Shown: positions 1 to 8,481 of the stretch, piece after piece
Layout: each line of letters begins with the position of its first letter
Position numbering within the stretch: the stretch's first letter is position 1
Origin: an uncultured delta proteobacterium
GTDB taxonomy: Bacteria; Myxococcota_A; Polyangia; Polyangiales; Polyangiaceae
Assembly (NCBI GenBank): GCA_903892415.1
Contig: CAITIQ010000179.1
Coordinates: forward strand, 1 to 64,000
DNA length: 64,000 bases
Reading direction: 5' to 3'
The notes under the pieces: model-generated
Databases searched by the model: none
What the model was told of the DNA's origin: nothing
What the model saw: only the letters and a program-made list of their open reading frames with translations
Translations under genes and position numbers: made by a program

Positions 1-2
1 AG

Positions 3-161
3 CAACACTATCGAGAGCTGAGAGCTCGCGGTCACTCTCATGGTCGCGCAGTGCGAGGGGTCGTCGACCGTCTCCTCAAGGTCCTCGTCGCGGTACTCGC
101 CTCGGCTCAGCCCTACGACCGCGCCAAGCGGCCTGTGCAAAACCTCGCGATCGCGGCTTGA
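3..161 (+). mobile_element. C-terminal fragment of an IS110/IS1111-family-like transposase, truncated by the window edge
   Basis: Frame 3 reads QHYRELRARGHSHGRAVRGVVDRLLKVLVAVLASAQPYDRAKRPVQNLAIAA-stop. This resembles the IS110 C-terminal pattern (FYxxLxxRGKxxxxAxxAVxRKLLxxLxAML). Not in the supplied ORF track because it has no start. Confidence 0.6.
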
Positions 162-176
162 CGAACGGTAGGGAGT

Positions 177-261
177 CCGTGCCCGATCTCTGAAAAAGCT
201 GTGCGAGCCGGGCGGGCACCGGAGAGAAGGGCACGTTCACGGGAGAGAGAATCGGGCACGG
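177..261. repeat. Inverted repeat / potential stem-loop downstream of the transposase fragment
   Basis: CCGTGCCCGAT (177-187) is the exact reverse complement of ATCGGGCACGG (251-261). Pairing extends through CTCT/AGAG with one bulged A. Confidence 0.6.
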
Positions 262-309
262 TCACGGGCACGGGCACGGGCGAGAGGAGAGCGCCGGGCG
301 CATGCTCAC

Positions 310-1095
310 TCAGGCCAATACGATATCGAAGGTCCCTAGCAGGGCGTCGCGGCCTTTGGCTTGGCCTGGGGTGAGTGGAATCACGAGCGAGTTCTTCACG
401 AAGGGATCGATCGGGATGTACGGATCTCCCTCGAAGTAGAGCTGGGTGGTCAGGGCGATGCCTTGCTCGTGACTGACCTTGTAGTGAATGTGGGCCGGGC
501 GGTATTGCGCGCCATTCAGGTACCAGCCGGGCTTGATGGTGAGGAAGCTGTAGCGGCCGTTGGCGTCGGTCTCGATGCGGCCGCGCAAGACGAAGCCCTC
601 GTTATCGTAGCCGCCGCCGTCGTCGGCTTGCCACACGTCGACGATCGCGCCGGCGAGCGGCGTCTCACAGTCGCAGCCGAACACCGTCCCTTCGATGCGG
701 AGGAGCTCGCCGGGAAGATCGTCGGCGAGGTTGGAGTCGAAAGGAGCGTCGGCTTTGTAGAAGGGCCCGAGGATGTTGTCCTCGCTGACGAAGCAGCCTG
801 CGGTCGGCCCACGCTGCTTGCATTGGGCCAGCGGGTTCGCGCCGCCTCCTTCTCCGCCCATCCCACCGCTGTTCGGCATTCCACCCTGACCGAGGCCACC
901 GGCTCCGGCTTCTCCGCCAGCACCGGCTTCGCCGCCAGCGCCGCCTGCTCCGGTGCCCGAGGCGGCCTGCGAGTCGTCCCCGCAGCCAACGATCGGCACC
1001 GAGCTCGCGAACAACTGCAAGACCTGCCTGCGCGAGAGACCACCTTGCTTCAACCAATCGAGCTTGCTGCGTTGCATCTTCACGAGCGGCAGCAT
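310..1095 (-). CDS. Intradiol ring-cleavage dioxygenase-like secreted protein
   Basis: ORF 310..1272, probable start MLPLVKMQRSK. Signal/lipobox-like VPIVGC, Gly-rich linker, then dioxygenase-like GTVFGCDCETPLAGAIVDVWQADDGGGYD...RGRIETDANGRYSFLTIKPGWY...YRPAHIHYKV. Confidence 0.8.
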   Translation of the reverse strand: MLPLVKMQRSKLDWLKQGGLSRRQVLQLFASSVPIVGCGDDSQAASGTGAGGAGGEAGAGGEAGAGGLGQGGMPNSGGMGGEGGGANPLAQCKQRGPTAGCFVSEDNILGPFYKADAPFDSNLADDLPGELLRIEGTVFGCDCETPLAGAIVDVWQADDGGGYDNEGFVLRGRIETDANGRYSFLTIKPGWYLNGAQYRPAHIHYKVSHEQGIALTTQLYFEGDPYIPIDPFVKNSLVIPLTPGQAKGRDALLGTFDIVLA

Positions 1096-1166
1096 GCGGG
1101 CGTTTTGTCGTCTGCACAATCCGAACGTTTCGAACACGATTGTTCGGCAAGGGCGTTCGCTCGAGC

Positions 1167-2549
1167 TCAGCCGTTGAACACGATCAGCTTCTCGCGCGAG
1201 AGCTCGGCCAGTGAATAGGGCAGGCCGCCCACGCCGAGGCCCGACTCTCCCCAGCCACCAAACGGCATCCAATCGGCGCGAAAAGCCGTGTGATCGTTGA
1301 TCAGCACCGTGGCCGCTCGCAGGCTGCGCGCGGCTTGCAAGGCGGCGTCGATGCGGGCGGTGAAGATGGCGGCTTGGAAATGCCAGCGCGAGGCGTTGGC
1401 CAGCTCGACGGCCGCGGCGAGCGAGGGCACCTCTTGCAGCGTGACCACCGGACCGAACACCTCCTCGCGCATCAGGCGGCAGTCGCTGGGCGCTCCCTCG
1501 ACGACGGTGGGCGCAAACGCTTGCTGACCGATCGGTGTTCCGCCCGTCAGCAGCTGCGCGCCGCCGGCCTTGGCTTCCGCGAGCCAGCTCGCGATGCGCT
1601 CGACTTCGCGCGCGCGAATCAGCGGCCCCACCGCTGTCTCGGCGGAGCGCGGATCGCCTACCGTCAGCCGCTTCACTTCAGCGAGCAGCGCCTCACGGAA
1701 GTTCGCCGCGACCTCGCGCTGGACGAGCACCCGCTGCACGCTCACGCACACCTGGCCGGCGTGGTAGTAGCCGCCTTTGGTGACGAGCGCGGCGGCTCGT
1801 TCGAGGTCGGCTGTGGCGTCGATGATCACCGGCGCGGTCCCGCCGTGTTCGAGCGCGAGCCCGGTGCCGCTCGCGGCGACGCGACGCAGCTTCCAGCCGA
1901 CGGCGGCGCTGCCGATGAAGTTCACGAAGCGAACGCGCGGGTCTGCAACCAACGCTTCACTGACGTCGTTGTCGACGATCAAGAGCTCGGCCCATTCGCT
2001 GGGTAGGCCGGCCTGGTGCAGGAGCTGCAGCAGCTTCTGCGCCGAGAGCGGCGTCTCCAAGGCTGGCTTTACCAGCACCGGGCAACCGGCGATCAAGGCC
2101 GGCCCAACCTGATGAACGATCAAATTGAGCGGGTGGTTGAAGGCGCTGATGGCGAGCACGGGGCCCAGCGGTTCGCGGATGGTGAAGGCGATTCTGCCAG
2201 CGGTCGCAGCTGTGGCTCCCATTGGGATGGCGTGCCCGGCGAGCCGCTCGCCTTCGCCAGCCAGGAACTCGAGGCCGGCCGCCGCGCGGGTCACCTCGAC
2301 GCGCGCATCCAGCAGCGGTTTGCCGCCCTCGGTCGCGATCAGCAGCGCTAGCGCTTCGTGTTGGTTGCGTACTTCCGCTGCCACGCGGCGGAGGATCGCG
2401 ATGCGTTCGGCCATCGGCAGCGGACCTCGAGCGTGCGCTTCGCAGGCGCGGACCAGCGCGCGTTCAGCGTCTTGTCGCGTCTGGCGCGGGAGCTCTGCGA
2501 CCAGCGAGCCATCGAACGGGGAGCGGACGTCGAGCGTTGAAGCTTGCAT
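1167..2549 (-). CDS. Aldehyde dehydrogenase family protein
   Basis: ALDH motifs: ISAFNHPLNLIVHQVGPALIAGCPVLVKPA, FIGSAAVGWKL, ALEHGGTAPVII, GQVCVSVQRV (catalytic Cys), EEVFGPVVTL, PFGGWGESGLG. Confidence 0.9.
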   Translation of the reverse strand: MQASTLDVRSPFDGSLVAELPRQTRQDAERALVRACEAHARGPLPMAERIAILRRVAAEVRNQHEALALLIATEGGKPLLDARVEVTRAAAGLEFLAGEGERLAGHAIPMGATAATAGRIAFTIREPLGPVLAISAFNHPLNLIVHQVGPALIAGCPVLVKPALETPLSAQKLLQLLHQAGLPSEWAELLIVDNDVSEALVADPRVRFVNFIGSAAVGWKLRRVAASGTGLALEHGGTAPVIIDATADLERAAALVTKGGYYHAGQVCVSVQRVLVQREVAANFREALLAEVKRLTVGDPRSAETAVGPLIRAREVERIASWLAEAKAGGAQLLTGGTPIGQQAFAPTVVEGAPSDCRLMREEVFGPVVTLQEVPSLAAAVELANASRWHFQAAIFTARIDAALQAARSLRAATVLINDHTAFRADWMPFGGWGESGLGVGGLPYSLAELSREKLIVFNG

Positions 2550-2622
2550 CTTCCTCTATTGCCACAGCGTCCTTGGTGACGGCTATTGCAACGGCGATGA
2601 GCGGAGGCGATTCTCTCTGGCC

Positions 2623-3750
2623 ATGTCGACCAAGCGTAAGATCGCCATCAACACCGGCGGCGGCGATGCCCCCGGTCTCAACGCCGTGATTCGTGCCTCG
2701 ACGCTGGCCGCGCTCGAGCACGATTGGGAAGTCTGGGGCATTCGTTACGGCTACCGCAGCCTGCTGGACGATGAAGTCGGCTTGATGCGGCTCGACCGCG
2801 CGGCGGTGCGCGGCATTGCGCACCTCGGTGGCACCATTCTCGGGACGGCCAACCGCGGGGACCCGTTCCACTTCCCGACCTTGGATCCGGCCACCGGCGC
2901 CTTGGTGCCGAAGGATCGCTCAGCGGATCTGGTGCGCCGCTTTCACGAGGAGGGCTTCGAGGCGCTGATCGCGATCGGTGGCGACGGCTCGCTTTCGTTG
3001 GCGCACAAGCTCGGCGGGCTGGGTTTGGGCCAGGTGGTGGGCGTGCCGAAGACCATCGACAACGACGTCGCTGGCACCGACATCACCTTCGGCTTCGATA
3101 CCGCGGTCTCGATCGCGACCGAGGCGATCGATCGCCTTCACACAACGACCGAATCGCACGAGCGCATCATGGTGGTGGAGCTGATGGGCCGGCACGCCGG
3201 GTGGATCGCGATGGTCGCGGGCGTGGCCGGAGGCGCTGACGCCATCCTGATCCCGGAGGTCCCCTACGACCTGCAGGCGGTGGCCGCCAAGGTGCTGCAA
3301 CGCGAGCGCCGCGGACGGAAGTTCTCGATCATCGTCGTGGCCGAGGGCGCAAAGCCGATCGGCGGTGGGCTCACCGTACGCTCGGAGGGCGACGTGTTTC
3401 GCCGGGTGGAGGTGCTCGGCGGCGTGGCCGAGAGCGTGGCCAAGCAGCTCGGCCCGATGACCGGGAAAGAGACGCGCTCGATGGTGCTCGGGCACTTGCA
3501 ACGTGGCGGTTGGCCGTCGGCGAGCGATCGGGTGCTGGCCCTGCGCTTCGGCGCGGCCGCCATAGGCACACTCGCCACGACGAAGGAAAGCGGCATGGTG
3601 GCCATGCACAACAACACGGTTACATTGGTGCCTTTCTCGGAGGTTGCAGGCAAGACACGGTCTGTTCCAACCTCGGGAGGAATCCTAGAAACAGCGCGTT
3701 CCCTGGGGATCTGCATGGGGGATGAACCTTCCGGTCACTTCGACACGTGA
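2623..3750 (+). CDS. pfkA: 6-phosphofructokinase (ATP- or PPi-dependent)
   Basis: INTGGGDAPGLNAVIR, IGGDGS, GVPKTIDNDVAGTD, MGRHAGWIA. Start taken at ATG 2623 (MSTKRKIAINTGG) inside the longer ORF. Confidence 0.92.
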   Translation: MSTKRKIAINTGGGDAPGLNAVIRASTLAALEHDWEVWGIRYGYRSLLDDEVGLMRLDRAAVRGIAHLGGTILGTANRGDPFHFPTLDPATGALVPKDRSADLVRRFHEEGFEALIAIGGDGSLSLAHKLGGLGLGQVVGVPKTIDNDVAGTDITFGFDTAVSIATEAIDRLHTTTESHERIMVVELMGRHAGWIAMVAGVAGGADAILIPEVPYDLQAVAAKVLQRERRGRKFSIIVVAEGAKPIGGGLTVRSEGDVFRRVEVLGGVAESVAKQLGPMTGKETRSMVLGHLQRGGWPSASDRVLALRFGAAAIGTLATTKESGMVAMHNNTVTLVPFSEVAGKTRSVPTSGGILETARSLGICMGDEPSGHFDT

Positions 3751-3829
3751 GTGTTTGACCCGCGAGGCAATGCCCCGATATCGTTCTCTCGCTTTTCCAC
3801 CGAGCGTGGATGCAGGAAGCTCCGACAAG

Positions 3830-6409
3830 ATGACGAAGGTTCTCGTTTTCGAGAGTGATGCTGGTTTCGCTGGTGAACTCCGCACTGAGCTCAGCCGCAT
3901 GGGCTGCACAGTGCAGGTAGTTGATGACGGAAATGTGGGCGTCGCTACGGCCCAACAGGATCCGCCCAACTTGATCCTGTTGTCGATCGAGTTGCCCCGA
4001 ATGAACGGGTTCTCGGTTTGCAACAAGCTAAAGAAGGACCCTCAGCTCAAGGACGTGCCGCTGATCATCATGTCGAGTGATTCGACCGATGACACCTTCG
4101 AGCAGCACAAGAAGCTGCGCACCCGCGCGGAGGACTACGTCCACAAGCCGATCGCGCTGGGCGAGCTGCTGGAGCACATTCGGCGGCTCGTGCCGCTCGG
4201 AGATGCCCGCGGCGAAAATGACGACGCCATCAACATCGATGATTCGATCGAGCTGCTCGACGCCGAGGACGTGGAGGAAGCACCCGTTTCGGTGAGCCCG
4301 CCGGTCGCCCCTGCTCCTGCCGCTGCGCCGCCGCGTCGGCCGATGAGCGTCGCGCCCAGAGGTCCGGCCTCGGTCGTGCCGCAGGCACCGATCTCGGTTT
4401 CTTCTACGCCGCTGCGCGGTGAGGCCGAGATCGACGAGTTCATCGGTGACGCGTTCGACCGCTTGATGGGGGATGACGAGCCCAAGGCCGCACCGCCCGC
4501 TCCGGAGAAGGCCGCAGAGCCTGCTGCTCCGCCGCCCAAGGCCGAGAGCGTTGCTCCACCGCCCGCCGCTGCTCCGCCGCCTCCAGCGGCTGCGAGCGTG
4601 CCTCCGCCGGCCAAGCCGTCCTCGCTGGTTCCACCTCCACCCGCGGTAGAACGAGCCGCCAGCGTGCCGCCCCCGGCGCCCGTGCCTGAGCTGCGAGCGC
4701 CCTCGGTTCCACCGCCGGCTGCACCGCCTGCGCCTGCTGCACCACCGTCTGCGCCCGTCGCTGCGGCCTCGAACGAAGAAGCCGACAAGCTACGTACGGA
4801 GCTCTCGCGCGCAAAGGACGAGATCGTTCGATTGTCGAAGGAGTCCGCTGCCGCCAAGGCGCATAGCGCACGGCTCGAGTCGGACTCGCACGGGCCGAGT
4901 GATTCGGAGGTCCTGCGCCGCGAGATCGACGATCTGCGCCAGCGTTTGGCGACGGCATCCACGGGCAAAGCTGGCGTCTCCAGCAAGGAGTTCCTCGACC
5001 TCCGAGAGGCGCTCAACAAAAAAGACAAAGAGCTGATCAACCAGCGCCACGACATTTCGAGGAAAGACAAGGAGCTGATCGACCTACGCGATCTGAACCT
5101 CTCGCTCGAAAAAGAGAAGGCGGATCAGGTCGACAAGCTGCTCGAGCTGGAGCGGCAAAAGGATGATCTCGAGTCGTCGGTGGAGTCGCTGCGCGCCGAC
5201 AAAGATCTCGCGAACAAGCGCGCCGACGACTTCCGCGCGCGGCTCGACAAGACGCAGACGAACCTGGCGACGCGTGACGGTGAGCTCGCGCAAGCCAAAG
5301 AGACGCTGGTCGCCAAGGAGGCCGAGTTCGCCGCTTCGGCCGAACAGCTGCGCAAGGAGAAGGCCGACGACATCGCGCGCACGGTGGCCGAGAAGGACGC
5401 TGCTCTCGCAGCTGCGTTGAGCGCCGCCGCGAGCGAAAAGGCCGAGGCCCTGCGCGCGGAGAAGAGCGCTCATGAGGCTGCTTCACGCGAGGCCGAGGCC
5501 AAACACCAAGAAGCGGTCGTCCAGCTCAAAGATCTGCACACCGGTCAGACCGCGCGGATCAACGAGACGCACGAGAAGAAGGTCGAGGAGCTCAAAGCCG
5601 CTCATGCCGCCGCTGTCGAGGCCGAGCAGGACGCACACAAGCAGGCGTTGGCCAAGCAGCTCGAGGAGTGGCAAGCCAAGCTCGCGGAGAGCGAGGCAAC
5701 CCGCGCCGCGGAGAAGTCCAGCGCCGAGGCTGCGCTACAAAAGCGTGAGAAGGAGCTGACCGAAGAGCGCGAAGCGGAGAAGTCCCGCGGCGAGGCTGCA
5801 CTGGCCAAGCGCGAGAAGGAGCTGACCGAAGAGCGCGAGGCAGCGATCAGCAAGCTCGAGGGCGAGCGCGACGCCAAGGTCAAAGCCCTGACCGAACAGG
5901 CTGAGGCGGCCAAGGCCAAGGCCGATGGCGAGATCAGCGCCCTTAGCACCAAGCTCGCGGACACCGAGCGTGAGCTTGCCAGCACCCAGGGTGAAAAGAA
6001 GGACGTCGAGCAACGGTTGGCCGACTCGAACGCGGCCGGTGAAAAGCTCAAGTCCGAGCTCGAGACCCGCACGACCGAACGAGACAACACGCAGCAGGAG
6101 CTGGATTCGACCAAGACCGATCTGGGCGAAACCAAGACCGCTCTGGCCGAGACCAAGTCCACGCTCTCCGAGCGCGAGACCAAGGTGGTCGAGCTCGAGC
6201 GCAGTTTGCAAGCCAAAGAGGCGGATCTGGAGAAGGCCCAAGGCGAGATTGAGCTGCTCAGCGGCTCGCTCTCGGTCGAACGTGCGCGGGTGGAGAAGGC
6301 TCGCCACAAGTGGGGCGAAGACAAGGCCTCCCTCGATCGCGCACGTCAGGCGCTGACGAGCGCTCTCGAGCGGATCTCTGAAGCCGAGGCGCGCAAGCTC
6401 GACGAGTAG
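3830..6409 (+). CDS. FrzS-like protein: N-terminal pseudo-receiver, Pro/Ala-rich linker, long C-terminal coiled coil
   Basis: MTKVLVFESDAGFAGELRTELSRMGCTVQVV...LILLSIELPRMNGFSVCNKLKKDPQLKDVPLIIMSS...QHKKLRTRAEDYVHKP, then PPPA-rich linker and about 500 aa of Glu/Lys/Ala-rich heptads. Confidence 0.8.
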   Translation: MTKVLVFESDAGFAGELRTELSRMGCTVQVVDDGNVGVATAQQDPPNLILLSIELPRMNGFSVCNKLKKDPQLKDVPLIIMSSDSTDDTFEQHKKLRTRAEDYVHKPIALGELLEHIRRLVPLGDARGENDDAINIDDSIELLDAEDVEEAPVSVSPPVAPAPAAAPPRRPMSVAPRGPASVVPQAPISVSSTPLRGEAEIDEFIGDAFDRLMGDDEPKAAPPAPEKAAEPAAPPPKAESVAPPPAAAPPPPAAASVPPPAKPSSLVPPPPAVERAASVPPPAPVPELRAPSVPPPAAPPAPAAPPSAPVAAASNEEADKLRTELSRAKDEIVRLSKESAAAKAHSARLESDSHGPSDSEVLRREIDDLRQRLATASTGKAGVSSKEFLDLREALNKKDKELINQRHDISRKDKELIDLRDLNLSLEKEKADQVDKLLELERQKDDLESSVESLRADKDLANKRADDFRARLDKTQTNLATRDGELAQAKETLVAKEAEFAASAEQLRKEKADDIARTVAEKDAALAAALSAAASEKAEALRAEKSAHEAASREAEAKHQEAVVQLKDLHTGQTARINETHEKKVEELKAAHAAAVEAEQDAHKQALAKQLEEWQAKLAESEATRAAEKSSAEAALQKREKELTEEREAEKSRGEAALAKREKELTEEREAAISKLEGERDAKVKALTEQAEAAKAKADGEISALSTKLADTERELASTQGEKKDVEQRLADSNAAGEKLKSELETRTTERDNTQQELDSTKTDLGETKTALAETKSTLSERETKVVELERSLQAKEADLEKAQGEIELLSGSLSVERARVEKARHKWGEDKASLDRARQALTSALERISEAEARKLDE

Positions 6410-6460
6410 CGGCTAGTAGAGCGTCCGCTCGCTGTCTTCGTGCAGCGGCGGGCGCGACGT

Positions 6461-6883
6461 TCAGGTCCGTTCGCCGAGCAGGCTTTCGGGCCTGAAGGCC
6501 CGCGGTAGCAGCGTCTCGAGCGTGGTCTCGTAAAAGGCTTCGCGGGCGTCAGCGCCCACCAGGCGAATGGGCAGGTCGAGGGCGAACTCGGCCAGGACCT
6601 GGCGGCACATGCCGCACGGCGTGCCGGCCTCTTTGCCGCGGGTCACGATGGCGATGGCGATCGGCTTGGACTCGCCGGCCGCGACCATGCTGACGATGGC
6701 GGTGCGTTCGGCGCACACGGTCAGGCCGTAGGAAGCGTTCTCGACGTTGCAGCCAGCGAACACGCGGCCGGAGGCGGTCAAGATCGCCGCGCCTACGTGG
6801 TAATTCGAGTACGGCGCGTAGGCTCGAGCCCGCGCTTGTTCGGCCTGCTGCAGTAGCGCTTCCCAGTCGATCGGTTGGGTCAT
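6461..6883 (-). CDS. cdd: Cytidine deaminase
   Basis: ARAYAPYSNYHVGAAILTASGRVFAGCNVENASYGLTVCAERTAI...GTPCGMCRQVLAEF zinc-binding deaminase signature. Confidence 0.93.
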   Translation of the reverse strand: MTQPIDWEALLQQAEQARARAYAPYSNYHVGAAILTASGRVFAGCNVENASYGLTVCAERTAIVSMVAAGESKPIAIAIVTRGKEAGTPCGMCRQVLAEFALDLPIRLVGADAREAFYETTLETLLPRAFRPESLLGERT

Positions 6884-7770
6884 TGCGCCGGCACCAAGCG
6901 ACCAACGTTGGCGATCCAACTCGCGAGCAACGACTCGAAGCGGCTCTTGGTCGCGCGTGCCGTCTCTTCGACCTCAGCGTGATCGAGCTCGCCTTTGGAG
7001 ATGCCGGCCGCGAGGTTGGTGATGCAGCTCATCGCGCCGACGAGCACGCGCTGATGACGCAGGGCGATCACCTCCGGCACCGTGCTCATGCCGACGGCGT
7101 CGGCACCGATCACGCGCAGCATGCGGATCTCGGCGGGGGTCTCGTAGCTCGGGCCCAACATCGCGGCGTACACACCTTCGCTCAGCGGCACTCCGACCTG
7201 CTTCGCGGCGTCCGCTGCAGCCGCTCGCACCTGGGCTGAGTAGGCCTCGGTGAGGTCGGGGAAGCGCGGTCCCCAGGCGTCGACGTTCGGACCTGCGAGC
7301 GGGTTTCTGCCCATCAGGTTCAGGTGGTCACGCAGCACCATCAGGTCCCCGGGAGCCATGCCGTCGCGAATGCCGCCGGCCGCGTTGGTGATGAGCACCG
7401 CCTTCGCGCCCAAGCGGGAGAGCAAGCGCGCACCGAACACGACTTTGCTCATCGCGTGGCCTTCGTAAGCATGAACACGGCCTTGCAGACAGGCGACCTC
7501 GACGTCGCCGACCCGGCCAAGCACCAGATTGCCAGCATGACCGACGACCGCTGATTGCGGCATGAACGGGATCTCGGCGTACGGAATCGAAACGCGTGCC
7601 TCGAGCGTGTTGGCGAAGCTGCCGAGGCCTGAACCGAGGATGAGTCCGACCCGCGGCACCAAGCTGGTTTTGGCTTGGACATAGGCGGCAGCCGACTCGA
7701 GTTCCTGCAGACTCGAGCTCTCGTCGTTGGCTTCGTGGCGGGGTGCGGTGGAGGACGCGGGGAGTGTCAT
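6880..7770 (-). CDS. Purine-nucleoside phosphorylase (trimeric, class II-like)
   Basis: LILGSGLGSFA, GHAGNLVLGRVGDVEVACLQGRVHAYEGH, ITNAAGGI, DHLNLMGRNPL, GPSYETPAEIRMLR. Overlaps the cdd start by 4 nt. Confidence 0.92.
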   Translation of the reverse strand: MTLPASSTAPRHEANDESSSLQELESAAAYVQAKTSLVPRVGLILGSGLGSFANTLEARVSIPYAEIPFMPQSAVVGHAGNLVLGRVGDVEVACLQGRVHAYEGHAMSKVVFGARLLSRLGAKAVLITNAAGGIRDGMAPGDLMVLRDHLNLMGRNPLAGPNVDAWGPRFPDLTEAYSAQVRAAAADAAKQVGVPLSEGVYAAMLGPSYETPAEIRMLRVIGADAVGMSTVPEVIALRHQRVLVGAMSCITNLAAGISKGELDHAEVEETARATKSRFESLLASWIANVGRLVPAQ

Positions 7771-7913
7771 GGCCCCCGAAGACTAAACGCTTCCGTCGAA
7801 AGGGGGGAACGTGTTAGCCTGCCGCCCCGATTTCAGCCGAAGGTTGGAATTGATCCTTTCAATCCTTCCGCTGTCAGATCCGCACCATTCGCGGAATTCC
7901 TTCAAGGACGACC

Positions 7914-8252
7914 ATGAGCAACAAGTTCGCCGATCTCATCAAAGAAAAGAAGCTCAACCCCAAGCGACTTCTCGCGATCTCGGTTGAGCTCGAGAAGCTC
8001 CGCCCGGTTGATCGCGCCGCCAAGTTGGCGAAGCGCACGGCGAAAGCCAAGATCGCCGCCGGCAAAGAAGACAAGAACGCTGCCCCGATCGCCAAGCCCC
8101 GCAGCGGCCGGCCGATCACGCCCCGCGCCATTGAAGCCGCTCTCGCTGGCAAGTCCCTCACCGGCCCGCAGAAGACGCGCATGCTCAAGGCTGTGAACGC
8201 TCTCCTCGAGGTCAAGAAGGCCCCCGCAGTCGAGCTCAGCGCTCTCTTCTGA
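7914..8252 (+). CDS. Small, Lys/Arg/Ala-rich basic protein of unknown function
   Basis: 112-aa ORF, MSNKFADLIKEKKLNPKRLLAISVELEKLRPVDRAAKLAKRTAKAKIAAGKEDK. Isolated, and followed by a strong hairpin at 8294. Confidence 0.65.
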   Translation: MSNKFADLIKEKKLNPKRLLAISVELEKLRPVDRAAKLAKRTAKAKIAAGKEDKNAAPIAKPRSGRPITPRAIEAALAGKSLTGPQKTRMLKAVNALLEVKKAPAVELSALF

Positions 8253-8293
8253 GCAACGCTGCCGTACGTCCCTAGGACATGCGGTGCCTGTAA

Positions 8294-8321
8294 CCGAGCG
8301 ATCTCGAAAGAGGTCGCTCGG
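8294..8321 (+). terminator. 12-bp GNRA-capped hairpin, likely terminator for 7914..8252
   Basis: CCGAGCGATCTC-GAAA-GAGGTCGCTCGG followed by TTGCGTTTGT. One G:T wobble. U-tract is weak. Confidence 0.6.
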
Positions 8322-8481
8322 TTGCGTTTGTACGTCGTTGGTGGCCTGCGACGCTGACGCTCAGCGCTTGTCTCGAGCATGCTCTTCCCATGCGGGAGGA
8401 AGGTGCGTGACGGTTGCGCTAACCTTGGCTCGTGGTTCACGCTCAGCGCTGCGCAGCACGCATCAGCCAGCGAGAGTGGCG

